64,000 nucleotides of DNA. Source: Xylogone sp. PMI_703. Taxonomy: Eukaryota > Ascomycota > Leotiomycetes. The stretch covers positions 434,001 through 498,000 of the forward strand of contig JAJTUQ010000006.1 in NCBI GenBank assembly GCA_021399445.1. The letters run 5' to 3'. Of this stretch, positions 1 to 9,957 are shown in pieces; positions within the stretch are counted from its first letter, which is position 1, and every line of letters starts with the position of its first letter. Made by a program: the position numbers and the translations under genes. Under the pieces are notes generated by a model that saw nothing but the letters and a program-made list of their open reading frames with translations, was not told the origin of the DNA and made no database searches.

Positions 1-186
1 CCCATTTGTCTTGGGAAGAATATTGCCATGCTTGAAATTTCCAAATTTATCCCAGAGTTTTTCAGAAGATTTGATATCACTTTGGTAGATCCAACTAGAT
101 ACAAGCTTATCCCTGGTTGGTTGGTATTACAGGATGGTCTAGATGTTATTCTAAACCGTAGAGACCCAGCGTGGCTGCAAATTTAA
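1..186 (+). CDS. Cytochrome P450, C-terminal end (partial)
   Basis: The first 61 codons in the window read straight to TAA at 184-186. The opening residues PICLGKNIAMLE fit the stretch around the heme-ligand cysteine of P450s (Cys at residue 3), followed by the start of the L helix. The tail ending in NRRDPAWLQI resembles that of pisatin-demethylase-like fungal P450s. The rest of the protein lies left of the window. The enzyme would be an ER-anchored, heme-dependent monooxygenase; the substrate cannot be read from this fragment. It converges on the sugar porter at 623-2330. Confidence 0.8.
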   Translation, partial: PICLGKNIAMLEISKFIPEFFRRFDITLVDPTRYKLIPGWLVLQDGLDVILNRRDPAWLQI

Positions 187-622
187 CATATCCGTTTATC
201 TCCCCCACAGTGCGGTAGATTTAGTATCAGTATCGAAGCGCTACATTCATATCATTCATATTCAATGTGAAATTGAACGGCGGTTGAAAAAATATAGTTA
301 ATTAGTAAAGTTTATCGTGTATTCTATAAGTTGTGGAATGCAACCTAAGAAAGTTTTGAGTGATTGCTTGAGGTTAAATACACGTGTAAGTCATCCCTTA
401 ACAGCGAGATTCGAAGCTAAAGATCATTACAGAATCCTAGATGTCATTAAAACATTTCTGCTATTCTCACTTTAAATAAAACCGCCGAAGTTGCCTTCAC
501 AAATATATACTATATAGAAGTAAAGAATGTTCATTCTCTAATGTGATTCGTCAATCTACATCGAGGAAATCCAAGTATCTTGTAAATATATAATTACCTG
601 ACACCCTCTCCTTTCAAATTCC
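187..622. other. Convergent intergenic gap
   Basis: AT-rich spacer between the 3' ends of the P450 and the sugar porter. I see no reading frame, repeat or RNA gene in it. Confidence 0.5.
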
Positions 623-2330
623 TCACTCCATGTTCTCTAACTGCTCAACAGTTCCCATATCAGGTATCTTTTCTACCAGAGCCTCGTCAATAACGTCGAT
701 GGGGATTGATTTAGTGTCCAGCTCTTGCTGATATACAACAACTGTGTCCTCATCGCCAAATAGAGCGGCGATCTCTTCCAATGGTTTATGAAGCGTGTCC
801 TTAAAGAAGAAAAAGACAACCACAGCCCCCAAAACAGGAATACAAATGAAAAACAAATAAAATTTCCATCCAATTGCAACAAATGCATGCGGGGCTGCTT
901 GTAACCACATCAGGTTGGTAAGACTTAGTGTTGCCATGGCTAAAGCGAAGCCTTGAGATCGCACATGACTAGGCCAGATCTCAGCAATGTAAAAATAGGT
1001 TGGACCGTCAAGAAACAAAGAGAACACAGCCTGGAAGAGAAAAATCATAGTTGCACATGCTATGAGACCCCCCCTGTCAGTTGAATTAAGGTAATATTTC
1101 TGCAGAACTGCTTCAACACTCATAGTGGTAGCACAAGCCAAAAAACCAATAGATATTAGGTAGTTACGTTTCAATTTGTCTACAAAAGTCATAGCAATGA
1201 CGTTGAAGACGAACCCGGTAAGTTGGAAACCTCCCTGGAAGTTCAATATTTGCACCGTCTCAAATCCTAAGTTTCTCCATATAATAGAGCCGTAGTCTAG
1301 GTTCAGTTAGTTTTTGCTGCGCTCTTCTTTATACATTCTTCTTTTACGAAAAGAATTAAGTAGGTTGATTGCTTACTAAGAATAACTAGAACACCAGAAC
1401 TCATTAAAAAAAACTCTAGAAATATCGTTGTAAATGCGCGTTTCCTCAGAGACGGCTTTTTGAAGATATCCCAGTATGTCGATGAGAACGTGATATCAAG
1501 TTCGATCTGTTTTCGCATTTGATAAAACTCGCGTTTTATAAATTCCTCAGAAGGATCATCAGGGCTGGAATGCATACGCCGAAGTACAGTCCAGGCCTCA
1601 TCAATTCGATCTTTTGATAGGAGATATCTTGGGGATTCTGGCATCCAATAGATACCACAGAGAATGATGGCGGGTAAAGCCATCTGTAGACTAATTGCAC
1701 CTCGCCATTGATTTGTGCCCTTGACGAAGTAGAAGCCTAGACCAACGTAGCATGCTAACGTATATCCAACCATCATCCCAACGGCGTGGATATCAGTTAG
1801 GACACCACGAAGCTTGGGTGGTGCCAATTCTGCTACCCAAAGAGGAACACTCGCTAGAATCTGAAATGAACTGACACAAATCAGTAAGTATAGTGATAGG
1901 AGATGAGCAACCAAGCACAGACTTACCCAAGCCCGCTCATAAAGCGGAATACAATAAACATTGCTGGATTCACTGATGCTGTGAGAAGTGCACCAGAAAT
2001 CAAGAGAAGAACATTGCCTATTATTGCGGAAAACTTTCTACCGAATCGATTACTGGTCCATCCGGCAAGGAATGATCCGAATATACCACCGGCGTAATAT
2101 AAAGCATTCATGGCACCAATTAAGGATTCGGCATTTGGTGCAGTTTCTAGTCCCATATATTTGTTAAAAGAAGGCTGTGTAAGGGTTGTCGCGATGATGG
2201 AACCGGCATATCCATAAGCTGCCGAGCTGAGAGTAATAAAGCAGATCACACATATACTATAAAGATTGACATGTTGTCGCTCAGATGTCAATGATGGACT
2301 CGTATCGCCTGTCTGGGTGAGTCGTGCCAT
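623..2330 (-). CDS. MFS sugar porter, 3 exons, 523 aa
   Basis: Exons complement(1927..2330), (1377..1870), (623..1296) join in frame with GT-AG introns of 56 and 80 nt. The total is 1572 nt, and both junctions restore conserved porter sequence (SGLG|SFQILAS and VLVIL|NYGSII). Sugar-porter signatures are visible: N-terminal GYAGSIIA, loop motif NRFGRKF, PLWVAELAPPKLRG, and the mid-loop PESPRYLL. This is a plasma-membrane proton-coupled sugar-type transporter with about 12 helices and a normal family length (500-550 aa). The substrate is unknown. Its position among oxidative enzymes suggests uptake of a glycoside, polyol or similar compound. Confidence 0.88.
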
Positions 2331-3028
2331 CTCTCCAAGGAATTCAAATAAGGGCTAATTTCTGGTATTGAAAAGATCTTCTCTAATGACTAAGAGGAGA
2401 TTATATTGGAAGGAGGCAACGAGTTACTTTACTATTTTATTTCAAGTATATATAGATTTATTACAGGTGTGCTACAAATTCCTCCTTGCCCGGGCTAAGG
2501 GGGTCGTGGCTGCTTTGACTGCCATAAGTCTATAACGAAGGCTAATGCCACTACCCCGTATTTTACCCCACCCAGGCTGAAATCTGGGGAAAGCCATTGA
2601 TTACACACTTTGTCCTCGGAATTGATCGACATCCTTTTAAACACCAGGCGTACGGGCCAAGGGAATAACAACCGATATATTTGCCGCCTGTATTATAAGC
2701 TCGAAGAAAGTCGAGAAGAGTTGGAGCGGGGTGAGGTGGCTGAGGCGAAAGAGGAAAGGTTGATAGAAAGAGTAGTTTTAGAGACGATTCCCTCACTTTT
2801 AACAAGATGGATCGCCGTTCCGCGGCACAAACTACAAGTCTAGGGAATCCCGAGAGTAGGAAATTTACGGAAATATTGGTGGGTAGCCCGAATATAGTAT
2901 CGTTCCGAAAGGACAAAGCACCGAGAGCGCTGTTTCACGTCTCTAACGTAATTGCACCCCAACCTCGCTAGGATTTGCTCGATCTCACCTACACTCTATC
3001 GCTCCTTAGTCACAAATGAGAGGCAGTT
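2331..3028. other. Upstream region of the sugar porter
   Basis: Holds the 5' flank of the porter on the minus strand. Short open frames on both strands at 2563-2916 show no family features, and I take them as chance frames. Confidence 0.4.
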
Positions 3029-3536
3029 TTGAGTAGTGAGAGCATGAAAATGTTTGTTGATGCTGCTTTCTCAAACGTTGCATTACAGGACAGGAAGGAC
3101 CTGAAAATGTCACTTCTGTATGCAGATCTACAGAATATGCCCCCAGCTCTATTTGTTTCTGGCACGGAGGATCCGTTGGTGGACGATAGCATTTTTATGG
3201 CCACAAATCAACATCCCAAGCCATGAGCGAGAGCAACAACCCTCTCAGAACAACGATTCGGTGGAGTTTATGGAGGCTTCGGTAAGGAACGACGAGTTAA
3301 ATCCAAGAATGTGCAATGTTGATGATATCGGGATGGATATTGGTCTCCCCATACCCTCTCTTCATCTTGACTCAAGCAACCTTCACTCTCAATTGTTACC
3401 ACAGATCAATTTAGCTAATTGGCCGGCGGCCGAGGAATTATTCGACATGGATACGTGTTATAATCCCTTAAATCTTCAACAGCTTGATGCAAGTGACGTG
3501 TTTAGTCAAATGCCGAACTCTTCGCTGGACTTCTAG
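3029..3536 (+). pseudogene. Relic: alpha/beta-hydrolase piece joined to a regulator tail
   Basis: Frame 3029-3226 contains MPPALFVSGTEDPLVDDS, which is how the C-terminal part of abhydrolase_3 (GDXG lipase/esterase) proteins reads around the catalytic Asp. The HGG and GDSAG segments that should precede it are absent. From about 3200 another frame (3120-3536) continues to TAG with an acidic, Asp/Leu/Asn-rich sequence ending MPNSSLDF, which resembles the C-terminal tail of Zn2Cys6 regulators. No start or DNA-binding part is present. I read this as two unrelated gene remnants fused by rearrangement. An unrecognised spliced gene is possible but less likely. Confidence 0.45.
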
Positions 3537-3540
3537 TATA

Positions 3541-3868
3541 CACGTATACATTTCAATCCCCCTGCATATAGCCATATTATCATAATAGTTCACACGGGAA
3601 TCCTTAACTCTACTACAGGATTTTGGAAGCACGGGGATCTGACATTATTTGTATATAATACTGTATACATAGGGGCAAGCGTCATAGAATTCGTCAAGTT
3701 ATCATTGGAGTTGACTGCATATGTCAATAAATCCGCCAGGTTATAATTGCTATTATGGCCGGTCTAGGTAAATGCCTTAGTCCTTATTTCCACGCTAGGA
3801 TATATGATCACATGTTGGTGTCCTGTCAAGAATGATGTCGACTAGAACTCAAGCCCATTGGATCTGGT
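3541..3868. other. Intergenic gap
   Basis: AT-rich spacer downstream of the SDR stop codon. No feature recognised. Confidence 0.4.
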
Positions 3869-4761
3869 TTATTGAAATCCTCCGTCAACATTGATTACCT
3901 GCAATCAAACGTGAGCCTTCAAATCGATATCTAAAGGAGATGCAGACTTACACTAGATGTAATGTAACCTGAAACTTCACTTAGTAAAAAGAGAATAACT
4001 CTAGACACCTCCTCGGGTTGGGCTATCCGCTTCAGAGCTGTTCTTGAGAGGAGTCTTTCGTTGATTTGTTCTGCGGATCCTAGTGCTTTCGCTAGTGGTG
4101 TATCAATAACACCCCTTTTGATCTTGGTTAGCTCCTAGAACGATAGCCGGAGAATTACAAACTCTCTAATTTGCGAAAAGGGTAATACATACGGTGCAAC
4201 CGCGTTTACTCTCACATTCCGATGTCCAACTTCTTGCGCAGCACATTTGGTCAGCGAAATAACTCCCCATTTTGCGGTCCCATATGGTGCATTCCAGGGA
4301 GTTCCACGCTGTCCAGCAATGCTTGCAGCGTTGACAATTGAACCGCCGTCCTTTATATATTTCAACTCAGCTTTCAGACTATTCTTGACCCCGGTGAGAT
4401 TCACACCCATCATCCAATCCCAATCTTTGTCTTCAATCACATCCAGCGCATATCCCTTGCCCCTGAATCCTTGCGACCCAATTGTGCCCGCCATGTTAGC
4501 AGCTCCATCAATCCCGCCGAAGTGATCCGATATTTCCTTTATAGCTGCCTCGACGGCTTCGGAGTTGGCCACATCAACTGCGAAGCCAAGCGCTTTCGCA
4601 CCCAATCTTGTAAGCTCTTCGACGACCTCATCTGGCTTTTGCAAGTCTAGAAGGCCTAAATTTGCGCCCTGTCGGCCCAGGAAGAGGGCAGTTGTGCGGC
4701 CTTGACCAGATGCCGCGCCAGTAATGACGAAAGTTTTGCCTTTGAGATCGCTATACGACAT
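3869..4761 (-). CDS. Short-chain dehydrogenase/reductase, 253 aa
   Basis: Exons complement(4193..4761), (3952..4114), (3869..3898) join in frame (762 nt). The first junction restores VNAVAP|GVIDTP, the expected SDR sequence, and the last exon encodes only VINVDGGFQ. Classical SDR landmarks are intact: cofactor loop TGAASGQG (residues 14-21), NMAG, a Ser in VNAASIAG, and the catalytic YGTAK. The enzyme would oxidise or reduce an alcohol/ketone with NAD(P)(H) in the cytosol. It is divergent from the BVMO at 5385 across about 620 bp, so the two are probably co-expressed: alcohol to ketone, then ketone to ester. Confidence 0.88.
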
Positions 4762-5384
4762 GTTGAACAGATATTTGCAAAGATAAGATATTAGATACTG
4801 ATAGTTGATTGAATAATTACCGGGATACGTTGGATTTCTTGCCCAGCATGAGCAGTAACACAGCGATACTTTATTAACGTTCCAAAAGGCTAATAAACCG
4901 GGTCAATGAGTGCAAGGGTCCAAACTGCCTGGTTATTCCCCATTGTTACCACGGAAGGTAGTAGACTGAAGGGGCTGTTCCGTTACATGACCACGGGGTA
5001 AAGTGAAACATGGGGAGGATGTAAGGAGCTAAGTCTACAAGTAACAACTACTTCGGAGAAAATAGAAAGATACTTTCCGCGGAAAGGATGATTGTTAATG
5101 ATGAATTATGTGTGACTTTATACTCGGAAACCCTAGTGTGTATGTTCTCGCTTTCCGTATTGTTGTGGTTCCGAGCTCCCGTCTCCGCATCTTGGACACC
5201 AACTCCAGAAAAAGGGATCGAGAAGATAGATGAACGCCCAATTACGACAGGGATCAATATCGCCGCACCGAACAAGCTATGCCTGATATATCCAATATGT
5301 CAATGGATCTCTCATATATCCAGCCTCAGAGTTCACTCTTCTCAACATCAAGCATCTAAAACTTCATGACCATAATTCCTCATC
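4762..5384. promoter_or_regulatory. Divergent promoter region between SDR and BVMO
   Basis: Shared 5' region of two divergent genes. It contains a perfect 14-bp palindrome (5073-5086, listed separately) and further TCGGAAA and TTTCCG-type half sites around 5123 and 5150. Short open frames within it have no family features. Confidence 0.5.
5073..5086. promoter_or_regulatory. Palindrome CTTTCCGCGGAAAG, candidate regulator site
   Basis: Perfect 14-bp palindrome with a CCGCGG core, the kind of everted CGG pair bound by Zn2Cys6 dimers. It lies about 310 bp from each of the two divergent start codons. The function is inferred from position and symmetry. Confidence 0.4.
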
Positions 5385-7423
5385 ATGACTCTAGACAATC
5401 GCGCAAACGGAGTGAACAGCGAGTATAAGGTCGAAAATGGAACAATAAACAATCATCACAAGGAAGTTTCCTTGAAACCAATCGAAGCCACAGCCGCATA
5501 CAAAGATAAATCCGAAGTTGCCTATAATTTGTCCAAACAGTTCTTCAATACTCCTCGCAAGGTCAAGATTATTGTCGCTGGTGCTGGCGCTAGTGGTATT
5601 GATCTAGCCCATGCAGTTGAATCTGGAATCATTAAGAATGTAGATCTCAAAATTCTAGAGAAGAATGCTGGTTTGGGAGGCACCTGGTTTGAAAATCGAT
5701 ATCCAGGATGTGCTTGTGATATCCCGTCTCACAATTACGTGGTATGTGTCGTTTCTTCTTTCCCTGCCAAATAAATAGAGAATTTCTTTTTTAAGCTCGA
5801 ACTTGATTATACCAATCGCAATACTTACTAATGTTTCAATTAGTTTAGTTGGGCGCCTAACCCCAACTGGTCCGCTTTCTACGTTTCGGCTCCCGAGATC
5901 TTAGAGTACTTAGAAGATGTCACAGACAAGTTCCACCTTAGAAAATATATTACTACCAGGCAAAAGGTGATTGGTGCCAGCTGGATAGAGAATAAGCAAA
6001 AGTGGGAGGTCAAGAGCAGGCGCACTGACGGGCGTCGAAATGTTATCTCTTCTTACGGTATTACTGATGGCGAAATTGGAGAAGACATTATAGAAGAATG
6101 TGATATCTTCATCAATGCTAGTGGGTTCTTCAATCACTGGAAATGGCCCAATGTACCAGGAAGAGAAAGTTACGTTGGGGTCCTCTTGCATAGCGCAAAC
6201 TATGAGCCATCAATAAATCTCCGTGGGAAGAGAGTAGCAGTTATTGGTAATGGTAGCAGCGGTATTCAAGTTACTGCTGCTGTTCAGAAAGTTGCTGCTC
6301 ATACCTCTGCTTATATACGGCACCCAACTTGGATTACCGCAAATATGGGATCCAAATTCATTCCACAGGGACAGAAAAACCTGTTCTTCCATAGTGAGCA
6401 AAAGAAGACATGGGTAGAAAATCCCAAGGAATTTCTTCAGTATCGAAAAGATGTGGAAAAGGAGCTAAACGTCAGATTCCCTATTTTCATTCGTGACACC
6501 CCACATCAAGCTATGGCCAAAGACTTTACTACCAAGGACATGAAATCTCGATTGTCCGGAAAACCAGAACTTCAAAATCTCCTCTTACCTTCTTTCGCTG
6601 TGGGATGTAGAAGGGCTACACCTGGTACCGGGTACCTAGAAGCACTATGTGCGGACAACTGTGATGTCGTATGGGGCGAGATCGATAGTTTTACAAAATC
6701 TGGACTTAGATCAGCTGATGGGACAGAACGAGAATTCGACGTTATTATAGCCGCTACCGGATTTGACATGTCATTTGTACCTCGTTGGCCGATCATTGGC
6801 AACAATGGGATCAATCTCCAGAAAGAATGGGCCAAGGATCCTGCATGTTATATGTCGATAATCGCAAAAGATATGCCGAATTATTTTGTGTATCTAGGTC
6901 CCGGAAGTCCCGTCGGACATGGTAGTCTCATAACGTCCATTGAACAAATCACGCTTTATGTCTGCGATATCATCAACAAACTTCAAACAGAAAATTATAC
7001 CTCATTCATGCTCAAACCCGGAAAAGCAGAAGCATATCAATATCAGATGCTAGCTTGGCTGGACAAGACTGTTTGGGGCGACGCCTGCCAAAGTTCTTTC
7101 AAGAATGGTACGGCCGACGGCGCTCTCCATGCTTTCCATCCTGGCTCTCGATTGCACTATTTTGAGTTGTTGAGACGTCATCGATACGAAGACTTCGAAT
7201 GGAAGAGTGGTTGTCCTGAGCCTGAATTGGGCTTTGCTTGGTTCAACAATGGCTTCCTTTCATTTGAGTTGGAACCCTCAGAAGATGCTGATCCTACGTA
7301 AGTTCATACTCTCTTCTATAACATCTCTAAATACTATTTTCGTTAACCAATGCCACCCATAGATGGTATTTAAATCATGACGAACAGACCCTCACGAAGT
7401 TTCTTCATGAGACCAGCCTCTAG
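5385..7423 (+). CDS. Baeyer-Villiger-type FAD monooxygenase, 623 aa
   Basis: Exons 5385-5741, 5844-7297 and 7363-7423 join in frame (1872 nt). Junctions restore SHNYV|FSWAPNPNW and DPT|WYLNHDEQTL, as in fungal BVMO-like proteins. It has an FAD Rossmann motif VAGAGASG, GGTWFENRYPGCACDIPSH, and a second (NADPH) Rossmann motif VIGNGSSG. The BVMO fingerprint region reads YVGVLLHSANY, a variant of FxGxxxHxxxW in which the last Trp is Tyr. The late ATGFD motif is present. It would insert one oxygen into a ketone, giving an ester or lactone, using NADPH and O2. Divergent from the SDR at 3869. Confidence 0.88.
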
Positions 7424-8690
7424 GTAAATCAAGTAGTGAGACCCTCGTACCCAAATAAATTTCCTAGCATATGCAAGGTTAAGATAATCAAGGCATATAG
7501 CATTTATGCAAGCTGGCTAGGCATGATTATCGAGGTCGGCTGTTCAATCGTTAAAATGCTGGTATAACATTGATTAGAAGCAGTTTAATGAATACAAATA
7601 AGCAGAGCTTCATACAATTATAGTGCAACGCAAGCAAATTGTTTAATTACGTCTTCCTAGTAATTCCATCGTAATAGGCAGTTACAAGGAAAGGAAAATA
7701 AATCTCCTTTCGGTTGATTATCTTCCGCCATTTTTGTAAGAAGGTTTCTACGGCTTTATCAGCGGATTTGTGAAAAAGGTAAGAGTATTACAAACATTGT
7801 ATGACACACAATTTATGTAATAGCTTGGTCATTGTTATATCAATTCAAACCGCACTAAGTCTATCGATATATGTTATACATTACCAAATATTAAAGTACT
7901 TAGCGGGTTGTTTGAGCAATTCCCATTGTATTACATCGCCTTATAGAATATGGCAACTTATAGTCGAACTCTAGAGCTAACCAGGCCTCCACAGTTATGG
8001 AGGTGCTAGATAGCGATGACTGGGGACTTCTCGCGGAGTAGATGAACTAAGCGAGATACGTTAGAAAGAAGCAGCTCAATAATAATATAAACATAGTATT
8101 TGCACGACATGCTAAGGCCTTTACTAAATTAGTAGATATGAGACGTGAGATATTCACGGACGATATAACGAGGATGGGTACAATTTTTGAGGATTAAACC
8201 ACTATAATTAATAAGATTATAAGGACTTGTTCGAGTTAAAGTAGTATAAGGCTCATTCAAAGTGATAAAAATAGTAACTTCCTTTCTTATTAAAGAATAA
8301 AGAGATATCGAGCGCGGGGATGCCTTTCCAGTAAAGAAGTTAAAGAACTCAACATTATAGATAGAGTTTTTACAAATTCATAACGTAGGAGAATTTCCAG
8401 AAGCGCTGAGGGATTTTTATAAAGAATCAACATAACAACTATCAATAGAGATACTCCCTTATGTCAACTTGATTGTTATAGCCACAAATCATGTATATGA
8501 AACAGTCAATTTATAACTATCATTACGTCCTAAATCATTATTCCACTATTTTCCTCACTTCCTGGCATTCAGGGGAGTTACATTAGTCTAGTCCAAATTT
8601 GACCGTCACCAACAAAGTGTTGGGATACTCCAAAACACTAATTTCACTTACTAGGATCTTCGTTGTACGCACAGATCATATCTTTTAGAG
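7424..8690. other. Long AT-rich gap with one decayed coding stretch
   Basis: No intact gene. One frame over about 7999-8240 reads as protein-like sequence (for example ARHAKAFTKLVDMRREIF) interrupted by several TAG/TAA codons, so it looks like an old gene or transposon remnant of unknown family. Confidence 0.35.
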
Positions 8691-9170
8691 ATGGAATCAC
8701 ATGAGGCAGCTGTAAACCGTATTGCCGCCGTTGTGCGTGCTTTTTACGGGCGTCGAGAATCTTACCGCATATTCCACGGGTCCACAAACAGTACCCGCCC
8801 AGTCGAAGCAGACCGCATTCTTGGCATCAGTACACTCCCAAATATGATCAACGTTAATCCACTATCCAAGATAGCCGTCGTGGAGCTTAATATTCTCATG
8901 GATAAGCTGGGGGAAGTAACCCTCGAACACGGCTTGATACCACCAGTGGTCATGGATTTGCCTGGGATAATGGTTAGAGGTGGTTATGAAGGTTCTGGTG
9001 GAGAAAGAAGCTCTTTTAGGTATAGTTACTTTAATCAAATCATCAATTCAGTGGAGATGGTCCTGACGAATGGAGAGATTATCACTATATCCAAGAATAA
9101 GCGGCGACCTATTTAAGGCTACAGCTAGAAATCTAAGACCTCTGGAAGTTAAGGCCTTAATTGAGTAGTA
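8691..9170 (+). pseudogene. FAD-binding oxidoreductase fragment (delta24-sterol-reductase-like)
   Basis: An ATG-started frame of 141 codons resembles the N-terminal FAD-binding half of DIMINUTO/delta(24)-sterol-reductase-like proteins: EHGLIPPVVMDLPGIMVRGG, then SSFRYSYFNQIINSVEMVLTNGE. It stops at 9114-9116. Just beyond, another frame continues the family sequence (GDLFKATA, cf. the expected DLF-GAAG), so a frameshift followed by further stops broke the gene. Family members are around 500 aa, so most of the protein is missing. It is a dead remnant. Confidence 0.55.
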
Positions 9171-9957
9171 TTAAATTTTCAACCCGGTCCAGTGCGGATT
9201 TAGGTATCCACATTGGAGTCTAATCTATCCAGAAGTGTTATTTGCCATTTATAATCAATGTCATAGAGAACACCGCAGATTACTGGCATACCCCTCATGA
9301 GGAAGTGGAGGAGGAGTAAGTTTTGAGAGAATTTAAGCAATTCTGTAGGTTTTAGTTCTTGATCGATGCTCGCGCTGTAATATAGTCCTGTGTATGAGAA
9401 CATACTCCTGTATTGTGTATAAAATTTATGAATGACCAAAATTATGTACTCACCATACTTTATTCAGCTTCCACATAGTATCTACTCAGAAAGACGACTA
9501 TAGTGAGTTTGGGAGGTTTAAAGCCGTTCACTTTGATAAACATAATTCAACGCTGCGGCAAACATCTAATCTTATTGGCACACGAGTTTGCGGGATTTCG
9601 TATCCATGTCATGACCAACCAGACCAATGTAGCATGTCAAGCGAGAAGCTGCGTCTGATGAGAATACTGCTTTTTGCCAGCCTTGCTCTATAAAGCGTTC
9701 CTTAGCAGCCGGACTTCTTAGTAATACAACTAATTATTGTGCGCTCTCGAACGACATCTTGTTTTGAAGTCTATTTCGTACCAATCAGCGCTCTGTATCT
9801 CTTGGCCTTCCCTACTACGTATCCCGGTCGAGGCGCCCTTGCTTCCTGCCGGATCTTCTTATCTGGTAAAACAACCTTCATTGTTTGTGTGAAGCAGTCA
9901 GCGTGATATTACTCTTGGTTATACAGCTGTCCATTTCTCATATATTGATTCAACGAA
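9171..9957. other. Intergenic gap
   Basis: Contains no frame or repeat I recognise. Part of it may be further eroded sequence of the oxidoreductase remnant. Confidence 0.35.

Noticed and set aside
2563..2916. Open frames on both strands upstream of the sugar porter
   Set aside because: No conserved motif, no splice support, low-complexity Glu/Arg-rich translation; taken as chance.
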